Assembly: GCA_007571305.1 (NCBI GenBank)
Contig: RKRR01000150.1
Coordinates: 1 to 32,608, forward strand
Length of the DNA: 32,608 nt
Direction of reading: 5' to 3'
Source: Candidatus Poribacteria bacterium
GTDB taxonomy: Bacteria > Poribacteria > WGA-4E > WGA-3G
Every line of letters starts with the position of its first letter. The stretch's first letter is position 1. The notes beneath the pieces were generated by a model. That model had not been told where the DNA came from and made no database searches. It saw nothing but the letters and a program-made list of their open reading frames with translations. The translations under genes and the position numbers were made by a program. Positions 9,496 to 16,556 of this stretch are shown here, in pieces.

Positions 9496-10416
9496 CTAAG
9501 GTCCCCCTGCTGGTCCACCAGCGGTAGCACTTGCCGGAAGGGACACCATCGTTGCCTGCGTCATACCTACTGACTGCATCGTAGGTTGACTCTGTACTGT
9601 GTTCTGTACTACCTCTCTGCTCGAGGGGAACTGTGCTTCACCTTGAACGTTTATTCTGATTTGCACAGCACTCGGAAAGCTTTCAGCATCATCCCAGGAG
9701 GTACGCCACGATTCCGCTTCTCCATCGAAATACTGAAGGTCAAAACTGATCAGTCCGGCAACAAGGATTGCGATATTGACATAAATTGGGTCACCATTTT
9801 CATCTGTCTCTGGAACCTGACCGGTCTGTAAGAGAGCACTGAGCACAATTTCAGGATCGAGGGCTGTTGTTGTAACTCGGAAGAGAGCGAGCCCATCGCT
9901 GGGGGTGTCTATAGTCTCTCTTGTAAGAGATTCTTGGGAGTTTGACGAACTCAAAGTGGATTCCCCTGGTAACGGTTCGGATCCAACAAAGTAAGCTACG
10001 CGCTGCACATCACTTAAAAGCGGCAAAGGCGTTTGTGAAGCGTTCAGAGATTGGAAACTTGCGAGTTGCTCTAAGAACGGATCTGGATCCGTCTTAACGA
10101 GCGTGACAAAGCTGATCGTATCCCTATCGCCGAATTGACTCGGACCATCTTGCGTATAGAGAGCAAGTTCTGGATCCTCCAGCGAGATCCGCATATTACT
10201 GAGATCCGTCACAAGCCGATCCATGGCGACTCGCGACCTCTGTGCAGCTAATATTTTTTCCTCCGTCTGATGATAGGCATCCACGGCTGTTTTAAAGGCG
10301 AAATACGCCGAGCCTCCGATGATGACGAGGATACTGACTGCCATGAGCATCTCAACGAGTGTGAACCCACGCTCAGTTTCTACTTTTGGCTTACGGATAG
10401 GTAATCTCATAAACAC
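9496..10416 (-). CDS. gspJ: T2SS minor pseudopilin GspJ
   Basis: A 306-aa pseudopilin of the tip complex (GspI-GspJ-GspK). The leader MFMRLPIRKPKVETERG ends at a classical prepilin peptidase site, G followed by FTLVEMLMAVSILVII with Glu at +5. The helix continues into AYHQTEEKILAAQRSRVAMDRLVTDLSN, the conserved GspJ region, then a beta-rich domain. The C-terminus is rich in Gln, Ala, Ser, Gly and Pro (PASATAGGPAGGP) and probably flexible. The first possible start is GTG at 10416; an ATG two codons later (10410) is equally plausible, and neither has a strong RBS. It is followed by gspK within 5 bases. A cassette of small genes separates it from gspI. Confidence 0.92.
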   Translation of the reverse strand: MFMRLPIRKPKVETERGFTLVEMLMAVSILVIIGGSAYFAFKTAVDAYHQTEEKILAAQRSRVAMDRLVTDLSNMRISLEDPELALYTQDGPSQFGDRDTISFVTLVKTDPDPFLEQLASFQSLNASQTPLPLLSDVQRVAYFVGSEPLPGESTLSSSNSQESLTRETIDTPSDGLALFRVTTTALDPEIVLSALLQTGQVPETDENGDPIYVNIAILVAGLISFDLQYFDGEAESWRTSWDDAESFPSAVQIRINVQGEAQFPSSREVVQNTVQSQPTMQSVGMTQATMVSLPASATAGGPAGGP

Positions 10417-10522
10417 GTTGAAAACTCGATTTGAAGAAACCAGAAGAAATACACAAGAAAACCCGTTGTCCGTTTAGATGGCTTTGTAGACTTCGTAGAA
10501 GGCACCAGCTCCGCATCTAACT

Positions 10523-10627
10523 TCAACGTCCGTTTCGTTGACTTACCCGTCGCAGAACGTTCTTAAGTGATTTTGCCACACTTGCTTTACTTCTACGCGC
10601 GGCTTGCGTAACCTTTTTAGACTTCAT
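10523..10627 (-). CDS. small basic peptide ORF, possibly frameshifted
   Basis: A 34-codon ORF starting ATG 5 bases after the stop of the HNH-like gene. The product starts MKSKKVTQAARRSKASVAKS and is very rich in Lys and Arg. Skipping one base near its end would lead into a second open stretch that reads ETDVEVRCGAGAFYEVYKAI and stops at 10474. An original protein of about 50 aa with one frameshift is therefore possible. There is no strong RBS. Basic composition suggests nucleic-acid binding but nothing more specific. It may be chance. Confidence 0.35.
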   Translation of the reverse strand: MKSKKVTQAARRSKASVAKSLKNVLRRVSQRNGR

Positions 10628-10632
10628 GATAA

Positions 10633-11109
10633 CTATCTCTTATTGTGGACATCTGCGTGACACCCTTTACAGAGTGCTTGTAAATCAGCAACAGACTCAC
10701 AACCATAGTTATCTTGTTTCAAATGGTGAGCAACTCTCGCAGGGTTACCACACATCTGACAACCACCACCTAAGGGGCTATTCGCAACAGCAATAATATA
10801 ATCCCTCTTACGTTTCCATTCAGGCGAATTCCAATAACATCTATACTTATCATGTCTCTGAGACATATACAGAAATTCAGACCAATTAATGATATATTCG
10901 GAACTCTGGTTATCACGATACTCAGGCATCTGCACAACATCAAACTTGATATTCTTCAATCTTTCTGATAACTCATCAGCAGGTAACGCAAAAAACAAAC
11001 GAAACGCCTTATTATACTCAGGCTCATCTGCTACATCCATCATGTTGAACTGGGTCCCTGCACAACCTGCTATCTCAAAAAGATACCTATTCACTTTCGC
11101 TTCATTCAT
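10633..11109 (-). CDS. HNH-type endonuclease-like protein inside the gsp operon
   Basis: A 158-aa protein if started at the ATG at 11109 (MNEAKVNRYLFEI); the frame is open upstream to 11172. The C-terminus has an HNH/zinc-finger layout: CQMC (117-120), ARVAHHL with two His (128-129), then CKGCHADVH (147-155). This is the beta-beta-alpha metal fold of HNH nucleases such as the McrA-like group. An aromatic and basic stretch (YRCYWNSPEWKRKRDYI) precedes it, common in small HNH proteins. The N-terminal 85 residues are not recognised. The chosen ATG overlaps the stop of the preceding 50-codon ORF (ATGA), which argues for translational coupling and for this start. It is not part of any known T2SS, so it is either an inserted selfish or defence gene or a co-opted one. 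Confidence 0.7.
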   Translation of the reverse strand: MNEAKVNRYLFEIAGCAGTQFNMMDVADEPEYNKAFRLFFALPADELSERLKNIKFDVVQMPEYRDNQSSEYIINWSEFLYMSQRHDKYRCYWNSPEWKRKRDYIIAVANSPLGGGCQMCGNPARVAHHLKQDNYGCESVADLQALCKGCHADVHNKR

Positions 11110-11258
11110 ATATTCGTCTCCTGACGACTCAACGCCAATATATCGCATATCAACTGCCATGCCTTTATGCACTTCGGGGCCGTTGCGACCTCATTCAACT
11201 GGCAGAGTATCTCAGAACTCAAGCATTCTATCCTTTCTTCTAAATGCTCATCAGTCAC
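11106..11258 (-). CDS. 50-aa unknown protein coupled to gspI and the HNH gene
   Basis: A GTG-started ORF whose first base is the last base of the gspI stop codon (TAGTG) and whose TGA overlaps the ATG of the HNH-like gene (ATGA). The product starts MTDEHLEERIECLSSEILCQ and ends ILALSRQETNI; it is predicted mostly helical and slightly acidic, with four Cys. Its function is unknown. The double overlap is the main evidence that it is a real gene rather than the 5' extension of the HNH frame. Confidence 0.55.
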   Translation of the reverse strand: MTDEHLEERIECLSSEILCQLNEVATAPKCIKAWQLICDILALSRQETNI

Positions 11259-11692
11259 TATCGCCCTCCGCCGGGCTGTTGCGCTTGCTGCGGCATTTGT
11301 CGATCTGCGATGTAAGTGCTCATAGATATTGAGCGTTCCCTGTTTCTATGTATCCATGTGACGGTTACTTGAACCCGACGGATGTTTTCAACCTCTTCAG
11401 AATCTACGTCCTCAACGACGGAACGCCAACGGTAACGTGTATTTTCACCGAACTCGTCGGATTCGTCACCAACATCTGGATAACCCTCCATTTCAATCTC
11501 AGCCATCCGATATTTGAGAAGATAAAGTGCGGTGGTACTGTTATCTGAAAGCCCTTGGTTACGTGCAGCGGAAGCAAACGCTTGTAGCAATGCTGGCAAG
11601 ACAGCCGCCAAAATCGCTAAAGTCACAAGGACCTCGACGAGAGTAAAGCCGTCTTTTTCTTTTGGTGCTGGGCGCGTCATTAACGGTCTCAT
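11258..11692 (-). CDS. gspI: T2SS minor pseudopilin GspI
   Basis: A 144-aa protein, the usual GspI size. The leader ends KEKDG, then FTLVEVLVTLAILAAVLPAL with Glu at +5, a canonical prepilin site. The next block (ALYLLKYRMAEIEMEG) corresponds to the conserved GspI region with the alpha-helix to beta-sheet transition. The C-terminus RRVQVTVTWIHRNRERSISM followed by a Gln/Gly tail fits the final strand of GspI. It initiates the tip complex with GspJ and GspK. The ATG at 11692 has only a weak RBS. A repeat cluster (11738-12009) lies between it and gspH. Confidence 0.92.
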   Translation of the reverse strand: MRPLMTRPAPKEKDGFTLVEVLVTLAILAAVLPALLQAFASAARNQGLSDNSTTALYLLKYRMAEIEMEGYPDVGDESDEFGENTRYRWRSVVEDVDSEEVENIRRVQVTVTWIHRNRERSISMSTYIADRQMPQQAQQPGGGR

Positions 11693-11741
11693 ATTTTCAG
11701 CACTTCCGATGTGTCATTATAGTAACATCTGAAAACAGGTT

Positions 11742-11841
11742 GACACTTGTAGCATAGGAGACCGTTGGTTTCCTGTGGAGATATAACTTCATAGTTCACA
11801 AAGCGATACGAGTGTCCAAGTGATTACGGAATCTACTATAA
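11742..11841. repeat. second copy of the 100-bp repeat fragment
   Basis: Matches 863-961 over its whole length, both beginning near ACTTGTAGCATAGGAGAC and ending CTACYATA. Here it directly abuts a complete family 1 element at 11850, which appears to have inserted at or near its end. The region is transcribed between gspH and gspI. Confidence 0.7.
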
Positions 11842-11842
11842 G

Positions 11843-12016
11843 ATAAATTAACGCAAGTTGCTACTCACAAGATTTTCGGCATCCATTCCCATTTTTCACT
11901 GAAACGATCTCATGATTCGGAGGCATTTCGTAGCGTAGGAAACTTTTGATCTCCTACGTGCTTAAGATGCACACCCTAACAGATTATGCCACAAACCGGC
12001 AACTTGGGTTAAATTA
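11843..12016. repeat. family 1 MITE-like element with 7-bp target duplication over the gspH stop
   Basis: The element is 11850-12009 (160 bp) with termini ACGCAAGTTGC and GCAACTTGGGT. The direct repeat TAAATTA flanks it at 11843-11849 and 12010-12016. The right copy contains the stop codon of gspH (12014-12016). Two hairpins lie inside: GCGTAGGA paired with TCCTACG (about 11931-11959), and an imperfect one of the GCAC...TATGC type (about 11970-11990). Relative to the copies at 7754 and 21734 it is in the opposite orientation and in a different sub-family, shared with 18617-18770. Confidence 0.8.
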
Positions 12017-12781
12017 GTCGGAGGTTTCCAAGCCCAGCATCTCAATCTCCTGAGATGTGAGTTGCCGCGCACGGACCCGCCCGCTCGCCGCCTCGACAGT
12101 AACAGACATTATCTGGTTCCGAGAGTTCTGGAGGTACACGAAAGCATCCTCGGAGGTGGCAGTAGGCGAAAAATAGATGTAAGCCACGCCAGAATCGACC
12201 TGAACAGTCCTACCGCTCCGGTTGGTTACCATCATAGCTAATGTTACACTCTGTTCCATTGGGTAGGGCACCTCCAAGATACCACTGGATCGTGTCAAAG
12301 GCACCTGTGCAGCGGATGCACCAGTCATAGGAGAGGTTTGTAACCCCGAATTTCTGTTTAGATTATTCTGTATAGCAGTTACAACAGTAGAATTTTGAGC
12401 CGTCAGTGCCGATGTCAGCGGATTACTGGGGTTGAACGTTTCACTGGAGGCAAGCCAGTATCGATCACTGTCAAAGTCAAAAACGACGAGGTGTGTGGTT
12501 TGATCCGTGATTGCCATATCCCGGGCAAACGTGAGGAGGCTACGGAGTGTATAAGCAGAGGCTTTTAAGCGGCGCGTTGCGGCGAACCCTTTCAGTGTCG
12601 GTATAGAGATTACCGACAGTATACCAATGAGGGTCAAGACAATTAGCAACTCGGTAATTGTAAATGCCGAAGTCCCCGTAGCGGTGAACGTGCGAGGCGT
12701 TTGAGGTTGAAGGTTAGGCACAATACGGAAATCGCGCCTAATTGTTGTTCGCAGCATTTTTAAGCGATTGCCTCCGAGCAT
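12014..12781 (-). CDS. gspH: T2SS minor pseudopilin GspH
   Basis: A 255-aa protein. The N-terminal helix FTITELLIVLTLIGILSVISIPTL is that of a GspH/FimT-type pseudopilin with Glu at +5, followed by LKASAYTLRSLLTFARDMAIT, the typical GspH continuation, and a beta-rich domain. Two oddities are visible. The leader is long (about 39 residues, basic). The residue before the cleavage point is Ala (TSA then FTITE) instead of the nearly invariant Gly. It is also longer than most GspH (about 150-190 aa), with an Asn/Ser/Thr-rich insert near 125-165. A later start is possible at Met9. It is placed between gspG and gspI as usual. Its stop codon lies in the target duplication of a family 1 element. Confidence 0.88.
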   Translation of the reverse strand: MLGGNRLKMLRTTIRRDFRIVPNLQPQTPRTFTATGTSAFTITELLIVLTLIGILSVISIPTLKGFAATRRLKASAYTLRSLLTFARDMAITDQTTHLVVFDFDSDRYWLASSETFNPSNPLTSALTAQNSTVVTAIQNNLNRNSGLQTSPMTGASAAQVPLTRSSGILEVPYPMEQSVTLAMMVTNRSGRTVQVDSGVAYIYFSPTATSEDAFVYLQNSRNQIMSVTVEAASGRVRARQLTSQEIEMLGLETSD

Positions 12782-12820
12782 CGTTCCACGATGATTTTTG
12801 GAGAAGTAGAATACCTACTT

Positions 12821-12841
12821 TAACCTAAGTTGCCACCTTGT
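12821..12841. repeat. solo terminus of a family 1 element
   Basis: TAACCTAAGTTGCCACCTTG matches the left end of family 1 elements (compare 7754-7773). No partner terminus is found nearby, so this is a remnant. It lies between gspG and gspH, about 36 bases after the gspG stop. Confidence 0.5.
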
Positions 12842-12876
12842 CGAATCACCTCTTAGGATATGCAGCATTCAATAAA

Positions 12877-13332
12877 TTAGTAGACTCCGGTGGTTTCATC
12901 AACCCAATTGGTGATGTCAGCGTCCAAGTCAGCACCACCCACTTTCCCATCCTTACCCATTGAATAGAGATCATAATCGTATCCGTAATGGGTACTGGGT
13001 TGGCGGTAGACGTATGGGTTATTCCACGGATCGACGAAATTGGGGCTATCAATGTAGGGACCATCCCAATTTGCGGGGGCAGGGCTCGGGGCTCGCCATA
13101 AGGCACTTAACCCTTGTTCTGTTGTAGGATATTCCCCCGTTGCGATCGCATACTGCTCCAACGCGGTTTTGATACCATTAACTTCTGTTTGTGCCTTGGC
13201 GACTTTCGCTTGCTGCGGGGCGTTGATAACACGGGGCGCGATAAAGGCAGCCAAAATCCCTAAGATGACGATGACAATCGTTAATTCAATAAGTGTTAAC
13301 CCAGATTGATCGGATTTAAGTCCAGTGTACAT
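12877..13332 (-). CDS. gspG: T2SS major pseudopilin GspG
   Basis: A 151-aa major pseudopilin that polymerises into the pseudopilus. The ATG at 13332 is chosen because AAGGAG stands 7 bases upstream and the short leader MYTGLKSDQSG ends at a canonical cleavage site, before LTLIELTIVIVILGILAAFIAPRV with Glu at +5. GspG signatures are present: QYAIATGEYPTTEQGLSAL and DPWNNPYVY. A C-terminal acidic loop SMGKDGKVGGADLDADITNW fits the conserved calcium site. It is very close to family consensus in sequence and length. Confidence 0.97.
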   Translation of the reverse strand: MYTGLKSDQSGLTLIELTIVIVILGILAAFIAPRVINAPQQAKVAKAQTEVNGIKTALEQYAIATGEYPTTEQGLSALWRAPSPAPANWDGPYIDSPNFVDPWNNPYVYRQPSTHYGYDYDLYSMGKDGKVGGADLDADITNWVDETTGVY

Positions 13333-13455
13333 TTTTTTCTCCTTTGGAGATGTCAGGTGCCAGGTACCAGTTAAGAGGTGTGGCAGTTGCAAACGTTTTG
13401 ATGCCGCGAGACTTATCTTTAACCGAACACTGAAGACTGATAACTATTATTTATT

Positions 13456-14682
13456 TTAATTACTTAGTAATTGATTTGCCTCGAAAATCGGGAGGATCAT
13501 CGCGACAGCAATAAATCCGATAACAAGCCCCATCAGTAAAATAACGAGAGGACCGATGGAACCTGTTAGCCGTTCAAGACTCTTTTTTATTTCTAAATCG
13601 TAGTATTCTGATAGTTTGCTGAGCATGTGAACAGGTTCACCGGATTCCTCACCAACAGCCACCATGTGCGTGACGAATTCAGGAAAATCCTTGCTCCTGC
13701 CAAGTTCACGTGCAAGCGAGGAGCCTTGTTCAACTTCCGTTTCTGCTGCAGCGACGACATTACTGTATACCTTATTCCCGATAGTGTCTTTGACGACCTG
13801 GAGGGCAGGCAGCATACGTACACCATTTTCTAAAAGCGTTGCCATCGTTCGGGTGAAACGGACAATGGCAAATGTGCTAAATATTGGCCCAATGAGGGGT
13901 AATTTCAACTTTAGGCGGTCAAACCAGACCTGACCGGTTTCACGACGTAGATATTGTTTCAAGCCTGCTACACCTATAACGATCGCGAGAAGTCCGAGCC
14001 ACCAATAGGTCTGGAAGGCATCGGTAGCACCAATGAGAATTCGCGTCGGCAATGGCAATTCGACACCGAGATCGTTGAACATTGCTGTGAACTTCGGTAT
14101 GACAAGAATCATGAGTACCGCAACAGCGGAAACACTCAGGGTCAACAAAATAACTGGATAAAAGAGGGCCGAGACGACATCGTTTTTGAGAAGTCTTTGG
14201 CGTTCCGCGAATTCTGCAAGCCGTTCCAGGACCAAGCCGAGGACACCACCACTCTCTCCGGCTCTTACCATGTTAACATAAAGATTTGAAAATATCTTCG
14301 GATGCTGGGTGAGCGCATCGTGAAAAGTCGCGCCGTGTTCCACATCGTACTTCACTTGCGATATGATACGGTGAAGCGTAGGGTTTTGAATTTGACCGAG
14401 TGTAACCTCCAGCGCACGGGGCAGTGGAACGTGTGCATTCACTAATGTCGCTAATTGGTACGTAAAGAACTCAACATCTGCCGCCTTGACCCCACGTGCG
14501 CCGATCTTAAACCAACGCCGGACATCAGCCTGAGCCGCATCCTCCTTTTCTTCAACAATGTCTGTGGGCCAATAGCCCATCTGTCGTAGACGAGAAATGA
14601 GTTCGACTTTAGAGTCGGCTTCTATTGTATTCCTAACGGTACCACCGCCATGGGTAAGTGCTTCATATCGGAATGTCGGCAC
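13456..14682 (-). CDS. gspF: T2SS inner-membrane platform protein GspF
   Basis: A 408-aa polytopic platform protein. The GTG at 14682 is preferred: GGAGGGG stands a few bases upstream, and the product then begins (V)PTFRYEALTHGG, the normal GspF start. The open frame extends ten codons further to 14712. Two GspF cytoplasmic four-helix domains are visible at about 65-185 and 265-390, with membrane helices near 165-205, 215-235 and 380-400. Family motifs include FTYQLATLVNAHVPLPRAL, MVRAGESGG and, in the second half, FTRTMATLLENGVRMLPAL and MVAVGEESG. It transmits GspE motion to the pseudopilus. Confidence 0.96.
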   Translation of the reverse strand: MPTFRYEALTHGGGTVRNTIEADSKVELISRLRQMGYWPTDIVEEKEDAAQADVRRWFKIGARGVKAADVEFFTYQLATLVNAHVPLPRALEVTLGQIQNPTLHRIISQVKYDVEHGATFHDALTQHPKIFSNLYVNMVRAGESGGVLGLVLERLAEFAERQRLLKNDVVSALFYPVILLTLSVSAVAVLMILVIPKFTAMFNDLGVELPLPTRILIGATDAFQTYWWLGLLAIVIGVAGLKQYLRRETGQVWFDRLKLKLPLIGPIFSTFAIVRFTRTMATLLENGVRMLPALQVVKDTIGNKVYSNVVAAAETEVEQGSSLARELGRSKDFPEFVTHMVAVGEESGEPVHMLSKLSEYYDLEIKKSLERLTGSIGPLVILLMGLVIGFIAVAMILPIFEANQLLSN

Positions 14683-14721
14683 AATCAACCCCTCCGCTAC
14701 AATTCGGATCACACCTATATC

Positions 14722-14854
14722 TTAAATGGAACTTACGCAGTCTGCGCTTCTGTAGCATAACCTGTTAGGTTGTGTCAGGAAACCGCGTGTGTTTTTTGTC
14801 AGTTCGTCCTCTTAGAGATCATGTTATTGTCAAAATTGCGTAAGTCCTGTTAAA
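14722..14854. repeat. family 2 MITE-like element with 5-bp target duplication over a stop codon
   Basis: The element is 14727-14849 (123 bp). Terminal inverted repeats are centred on ACTTACGCA and TGCGTAAGT. Direct repeats TTAAA flank it at 14722-14726 and 14850-14854; the right copy contains the TAA stop (14850-14852) of the adjacent secreted-protein gene. A hairpin GCATAACCT-GTT-AGGTTGTG lies near 14757-14776. Closely similar to 24727-24850 in length and sequence. It is located between the first secreted paralogue and gspF. Confidence 0.8.
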
Positions 14855-15674
14855 AACGTTTTAGACTTCCCCATGCTGTCGCGAGTTTTGCTTTCGGCAT
14901 TACCGGTAATCCACCACTGTTCGGGATACTGTCTCCGGTGATGACAACATTGTCGAATCTTGCTGTCTGATTCGAGAGACCCAACCCCGCCGCTCCTGTC
15001 AAGAATCCATGGAATCCATCTAACTGTAATGGGTGAACTATCTTTATATTTCCTGGTTTAGGTGGATGCTCCTTTTTGGCAGCGTCAAAACGCTCAAAGG
15101 TTTTACGGTTTGGAAGTTGTACGGGTCCAATAACCAACTTACCGTTAATCCAAAAATTTAGAGTATTTTCTTCGACTGCCAACTTCAACGCCGACCATTT
15201 GCCTAATTTTAGTGATCTATGGAGCTCAGCATGTGTATAGAAAATTGTGTTTCGATCATGAAAATTACCAGCAGCAAACAGAGCTTCAGAGGCGTTTTCT
15301 CGAAAATTTGGCAAATCGCCGATGAGACACCACACTACCCAACTGTTCTTGATTCGAGCGGCAATGACAATATTGCTCGGACCCTGTTTTTCAAGCGGTT
15401 TGACATCAAATTCGATGGTGTAATCGCGCCATGTGTGATCACCGATTGTGAGCAAACGTGTGCTTTCATCAGGGCTTACCGCGTGAAGTTCACCATTAAC
15501 GATTTCCCAAGAACCGGGAGGCGGATCGTCCACATCCAAAAAGAGAAAATCCTGCGTTAAAATAAGTTCTTGCCACGCATCCAAGTTTCCTTCGTCAAAA
15601 TTGACCAGATATGTTCCTGCCCTTGCGCAGAAGGAAGAAAGCAAAATAATACTTGCAATCACTACCAACTTCAT
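14850..15674 (-). CDS. secreted LamG/DUF1080-like protein, paralogue 1
   Basis: A 274-aa protein with a Sec signal peptide (MKLVVIASIILLSSFCARA, cleavage near 19). The body looks like a concanavalin-type beta-sandwich related to the LamG and 3-keto-disaccharide hydrolase (DUF1080) group: SWEIVNGELHAVSPDESTRL, WRDYTIEFDVKP, LNFWINGKLV and a final LGLSNQTARFDNVVITGD. The tail PKAKLATAWGSLKRF follows a short linker and is nearly identical in the next gene. ATG 15674 has a strong RBS (AGGAGGGCGGC). It is embedded in the gsp operon, so T2SS export is a reasonable guess; the substrate bound is unknown. No catalytic residues can be named with confidence. Confidence 0.75.
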   Translation of the reverse strand: MKLVVIASIILLSSFCARAGTYLVNFDEGNLDAWQELILTQDFLFLDVDDPPPGSWEIVNGELHAVSPDESTRLLTIGDHTWRDYTIEFDVKPLEKQGPSNIVIAARIKNSWVVWCLIGDLPNFRENASEALFAAGNFHDRNTIFYTHAELHRSLKLGKWSALKLAVEENTLNFWINGKLVIGPVQLPNRKTFERFDAAKKEHPPKPGNIKIVHPLQLDGFHGFLTGAAGLGLSNQTARFDNVVITGDSIPNSGGLPVMPKAKLATAWGSLKRF

Positions 15675-15724
15675 GCCGCCCTCCTTTAGGAGTTATCAGC
15701 CTCAGCATACTTCTCGCATATATA

Positions 15725-16516
15725 TTATAATCGCTTCAGATTTCCCCACATCGTCGCCAGTTTTGCTTTAGGTGTTACCGATAACCCGTTATTGTGAGGG
15801 ATCCCGTTACCCGTGATGACAACATTGTCGAATCTCGCTGTTTGATTTGAAAGCCCCAAGCCTACCTTTCCTGTCAGGAAGTCTTGGAATCTGCCTAATT
15901 GCATGGGTCGAAAGTTGGCACCATCATGATGCTCCTCAATATGTTGCTTTCTGACAGCATCACGTTTTTGAAAAGTTTGGCGGTTCGGAAGTTGGATAGG
16001 TCCAAGAACATGCTTCCCGTTAATCCAAAAATTTAGGGTATCTTCTTTAACACCCAATTTCAGTTGAGACCACTCCTTCAATTCCAGAGGTGGGTGGGGT
16101 TTGGAACCGAAAAAGAAAAGAGGTGTAGGATCTCGAAAATTGCCAGCTGCACACGAAGCTATGGTAATGTTGTTCGGAAACGGGTGATCCCCGATCATGC
16201 ACCACACTGCCCAATCTCCACTGATCCGAGCGGCGATGGCAATATTTCCAGGACCCGGCTTTTTGAGCGGTTTGACATCAAATTCGATGGTGTAATCGCT
16301 CCATGTCCCATCACCAACGGTGAGTAGACGGGTCCAGCCATCGGGGCTTACTGCATGAAGTTCATTGTTAACGATTTTCCAAGAACCGGGAAGAGCACGA
16401 CCCATAAGAAATTCCTGCCACCTACCGAAGTTATTATCGAAATCCTCCACAAACACGCCTGATTTTGCCGAGAAAGTGAAGAGAAAAATAATAATCGCAA
16501 TCATTACCAGTTTCAT
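15725..16516 (-). CDS. secreted LamG/DUF1080-like protein, paralogue 2
   Basis: A 263-aa paralogue of the neighbouring gene, clearly a tandem duplicate: shared blocks include LHAVSPD, YTIEFDVKPL, LNFWINGK, PIQLPNR and GLSNQTARFDNVVITG, roughly 55-60% identity by eye. Signal peptide MKLVMIAIIIFLFTFSAKS. The ATG at 16516 is chosen over the upstream one at 16528 because GGAGG lies between them at correct spacing. It carries the same tail, PKAKLATMWGNLKRL. It starts 40 bases after gspE and is followed by paralogue 1 after 50 bases, in the same transcript. Probable role: extracellular or surface carbohydrate-related binding or hydrolysis (inference from fold only). Confidence 0.75.
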   Translation of the reverse strand: MKLVMIAIIIFLFTFSAKSGVFVEDFDNNFGRWQEFLMGRALPGSWKIVNNELHAVSPDGWTRLLTVGDGTWSDYTIEFDVKPLKKPGPGNIAIAARISGDWAVWCMIGDHPFPNNITIASCAAGNFRDPTPLFFFGSKPHPPLELKEWSQLKLGVKEDTLNFWINGKHVLGPIQLPNRQTFQKRDAVRKQHIEEHHDGANFRPMQLGRFQDFLTGKVGLGLSNQTARFDNVVITGNGIPHNNGLSVTPKAKLATMWGNLKRL

Positions 16517-16556
16517 GCCGTCCTCCATTTCTGAGCAGAGCGAAATTTAGAATCAA

